From the NCBI GenBank assembly GCA_025923975.1, contig JAICEV010000157.1, positions 1-7,659 of the forward strand: a stretch of DNA of 7,659 nt, written 5' to 3'. Source of the stretch: Propionibacteriaceae bacterium. GTDB taxonomy: Bacteria > Actinomycetota > Actinomycetes > Propionibacteriales > Propionibacteriaceae. The notes beneath the pieces are model-generated. The model was not told the DNA's origin and made no database searches. It saw nothing but the letters and a program-made list of their open reading frames with translations. This document shows positions 6,030 through 7,659 of the stretch, piece after piece. Both the position numbers and the translations under genes were made by a program. Position 1 is the first letter of the stretch; each line of letters begins with the position of its first letter.

Positions 6030-7330
6030 CGCTCGACTCCAGCCAGCTCGGCCAGCACCGTCGCCAGTGCAGCGGTACCGGCCTGGCAGTCCTCAGGCTC
6101 GGCCCACTCGGCCGGCGAGTGGGATACGCCGGTCGGGTTACGGACGAAGATCATCGCCGCTGAGACGCCGGCGTTCGCGAGAATCCCGGCATCATGGCCA
6201 GCACCGGTGCTCATCACTGGTGCATCATCGAGGAGGTTGGCCAGCCAGCTGACAAGCGCATCATCGAAGGCGGTCTGAGGAGTCCGCGACTCCTCGGTCA
6301 CCACAGCACCTGAGGTCGCGACCTCTCGCTCGATCTGAGCCACCGTCGCGCTCAGCGCCGACTCGTCTGCCGCACGGGCATCGAGCCAAGCAGTCGCCGA
6401 ACTGGAGATGGCGTTCACCCCACCTGGCTGGATGTTGATCTTGCCGACGGTCGCGAGGCTGTCATAGGTCTCAGCAGCAGCTCGCGCCGCTAGCACGGCG
6501 CGCGCACACCCGATCACTGCATCGCGGCGATCGCTCAGCCTGGTGGTGCCGGCGTGATTCGCCTCACCAGGAATCTCGATCCGCCACCGACCGTGCGGCC
6601 AGATCGCGTTGCCAACCGCGACGGCGCGACCAAGGTCGACCAGACCGCGGCCCTGCTCGATATGCAGCTCAACAAATGTCCCAACACGAGCAACAACCTC
6701 CGGCTCTGGTCCGAGATGCTCCGGCTGCCAGCCGGCTGCGCGCATTGCCTCCGCCATGGTGACGCCTTCGGCGTCACGTAGTGCCCGCGCCCGATCAGGG
6801 CTCAAGGCGCCGGTGATCATCCGCGATCCGATACAGGAAACACCGAACCGGGCACCCTCCTCATCAACGAAGTTCACCACGCAGATCGGCCGGCGCGGCT
6901 GGAAGCCGTCCGCTTTGAGCTTGTCGATTGCCGCCAGTGCACTTACGACGCCCAGGGGCCCGTCGAAGGCTCCACCATCCGGCACGCTGTCCAAGTGTGA
7001 GCCGGTGACAACCCCGGCAGACGCAGCTCCATCGGGATCGCCCCACCACGCCCACTGGTTGCCCGTCTGATCCTCGACGAGGTCCAGGCCTCGGGTGGCG
7101 CACTCCCCACCGAACCATTCACGCATGCTCAGATCTGCCTCAGTCCAGGCGAAGCGGCGGTAGCCGCCGGTGGTCGGATCGCGACCGATGTCCGCAATCG
7201 CCGACCATAGCTGCTCAAACGCTGACTCGCCGATATCGCCTCCCGTCAGAGATGCCCCATCAGTGACGTGTGCACTGCCAGAGCTGGAGCGTGCGGTAGC
7301 CGAACAAGACCCCACAGGGAGCGTATCCAA
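6026..7330 (-). CDS. Zn-dependent M20-family amidase; likely N-formylglutamate hydrolase
   Basis: A 434-residue amidohydrolase of the M20 / AllC-HyuC type (allantoate amidohydrolase, N-carbamoyl-L-amino-acid hydrolase). Metal-site motifs are intact: TGSHLDSVPDGGAFDGPLG (H112, D123), FVDEEGARFG (E157/E158), ELHIEQG (H223) and GVSHSPAEWA (H404). The lid-domain GEANHAGTT (H259) and GAGHDA (H379) are also present. Such proteins are often annotated as allantoate amidohydrolase, but no ureide genes are nearby. Position as first gene of a coupled operon with hutF and hutI argues that it hydrolyses N-formylglutamate, replacing HutG; this is inference from context. An in-frame TGA at 7337-7339 limits the start to TTG 7330 (GAGG 4 bases upstream) or GTG 7315. 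Homology begins near FEQLWSAIADIGRDPTTGGYRR (residue 38 on), so the first 35 or so residues look unconserved. Confidence 0.9.
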   Translation of the reverse strand: MDTLPVGSCSATARSSSGSAHVTDGASLTGGDIGESAFEQLWSAIADIGRDPTTGGYRRFAWTEADLSMREWFGGECATRGLDLVEDQTGNQWAWWGDPDGAASAGVVTGSHLDSVPDGGAFDGPLGVVSALAAIDKLKADGFQPRRPICVVNFVDEEGARFGVSCIGSRMITGALSPDRARALRDAEGVTMAEAMRAAGWQPEHLGPEPEVVARVGTFVELHIEQGRGLVDLGRAVAVGNAIWPHGRWRIEIPGEANHAGTTRLSDRRDAVIGCARAVLAARAAAETYDSLATVGKINIQPGGVNAISSSATAWLDARAADESALSATVAQIEREVATSGAVVTEESRTPQTAFDDALVSWLANLLDDAPVMSTGAGHDAGILANAGVSAAMIFVRNPTGVSHSPAEWAEPEDCQAGTAALATVLAELAGVER

Positions 7331-7482
7331 ATCGCCTCAGGCACGATCACCCGAGCCGATTGGCTGATCATTGACCCCCACTTCACAGTGATCACCGGGC
7401 CAGCTCTGGTGGCAGTGCAGGACTGCGTAGTCGCGCTGGATACGGTGTATGGACATCCCGGAGGAGAGCGGAGGCAACGTAC
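7331..7482 (+). promoter_or_regulatory. Divergent intergenic region with candidate operator palindromes
   Basis: This 152-base gap lies between the start of the leftward hut operon and a rightward gene, so promoters for both should be here. TGATCA occurs at 7365-7370 and again at 7389-7394, 24 bases apart; the second is within the 8-base palindrome GTGATCAC (7388-7395). TTGACC (7371-7376) resembles a -35 element but has no convincing -10 partner. GCAGT-N5-ACTGC (7412-7426) is a second inverted repeat, nearer the rightward gene. The symmetric sites suit a dimeric repressor, but no known HutC-type operator is recognised, and TGATCA alone is a common hexamer. Confidence 0.35.
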
Positions 7483-7659
7483 ATGACCCAACAACAAGGT
7501 GGCAGCGCGGGGGCCGATCGGCCCGCCCTGAACATCGAGCGGATCTACCAAACTACTGTCACGGCGGACGAGCTTGCCCAGGCGCTGGCAAACCACTTCC
7601 GCGCGCAGGAATTTGAGGCACAGGTCTACCGCACCAGCGGCGAGCGCACGGTGATGCAG
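7483..7659 (+). CDS. Unrecognised protein, N-terminal 59 residues, cut by window end
   Basis: ATG 7483 has GGAGG (7470-7474) 8 bases upstream, a strong ribosome site that fixes the start. The 59 codons are open to the last base. After a Gln/Gly-rich leader (MTQQQGGSAGADRP) come LNIERIYQTTVTADEL, AQALANHFRAQEFEAQVY and RTSGERTVMQ, a soluble alpha/beta pattern with no signal peptide. I do not recognise it with confidence. The start could suit a small actinobacterial conserved hypothetical protein that acquires membrane segments further on, but that part is outside the window. It is divergent from the hut operon, so it might share regulation with it, though nothing ties its function to histidine. 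Confidence 0.8.
   Translation, partial: MTQQQGGSAGADRPALNIERIYQTTVTADELAQALANHFRAQEFEAQVYRTSGERTVMQ

Noticed and set aside
5481..6278. Plus-strand open frame of 265 codons across the hutF-amidase junction
   Set aside because: Lies opposite two well-supported overlapping genes and shows no protein family pattern.
1..7659. CRISPR arrays, tRNA/rRNA genes, insertion sequences, phage genes
   Set aside because: No regularly spaced repeats, no cloverleaf with a GTTCRANNC-type arm, no transposase or integrase motifs and no terminal inverted repeats were seen on reading both strands by eye.

Overview
This window is GC-rich DNA of the Actinomycetota type. The open frames have strongly G/C-biased third positions, GTG and TTG starts are common, and several protein families are ones I associate with actinobacteria: a TcmP-like methyltransferase, an AbiEi/DUF559-like protein, and a hut cluster carrying an M20-type amidase. 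I cannot name the genus. The AbiEi-like relic resembles proteins I associate with Nocardioides-like Propionibacteriales, but that is a weak clue.

Left end (1-1030, minus strand): two adjacent decayed genes. The first, running off the left edge, is an AbiEi/DUF559-type relic whose homology continues through three reading-frame changes. The second is a TcmP/PPM1-like SAM methyltransferase that keeps its N-terminal half and its extreme C-terminal tail but has lost about 100 residues between them.

Middle left (1042-2871, plus strand): an apparent membrane-protein operon. An EamA-family (DMT) transporter is followed by a PAP2 phosphatase. A 26-codon frame that nobody would normally annotate sits exactly between them. 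It starts at a TTG overlapping the transporter stop, behind AAGGAG, and ends one base before the PAP2 start codon.

Middle (2872-3519): no recognisable family. Two overlapping coding-like plus-strand frames are present. The first starts at an ATG behind a perfect AGGAGG inside the end of the PAP2 gene. The second runs into the 3' end of hutI. They may be one frameshifted gene or orphan fragments.

Right (3520-7330, minus strand): a tightly coupled three-gene histidine-degradation operon, read right to left as Zn-dependent M20-family amidase, hutF and hutI, each junction overlapping by 4 bases. HutI opens imidazolonepropionate to N-formimidoylglutamate, HutF deiminates that to N-formylglutamate, and the amidase is the obvious candidate for the last step in place of the usual HutG. 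hutU and hutH are not in the window.

Right edge (7483-7659, plus strand): the first 59 codons of an unrecognised protein, divergent from the hut operon across an intergenic region with two TGATCA palindromes. I saw no tRNA, rRNA, CRISPR array, insertion sequence or transposase.
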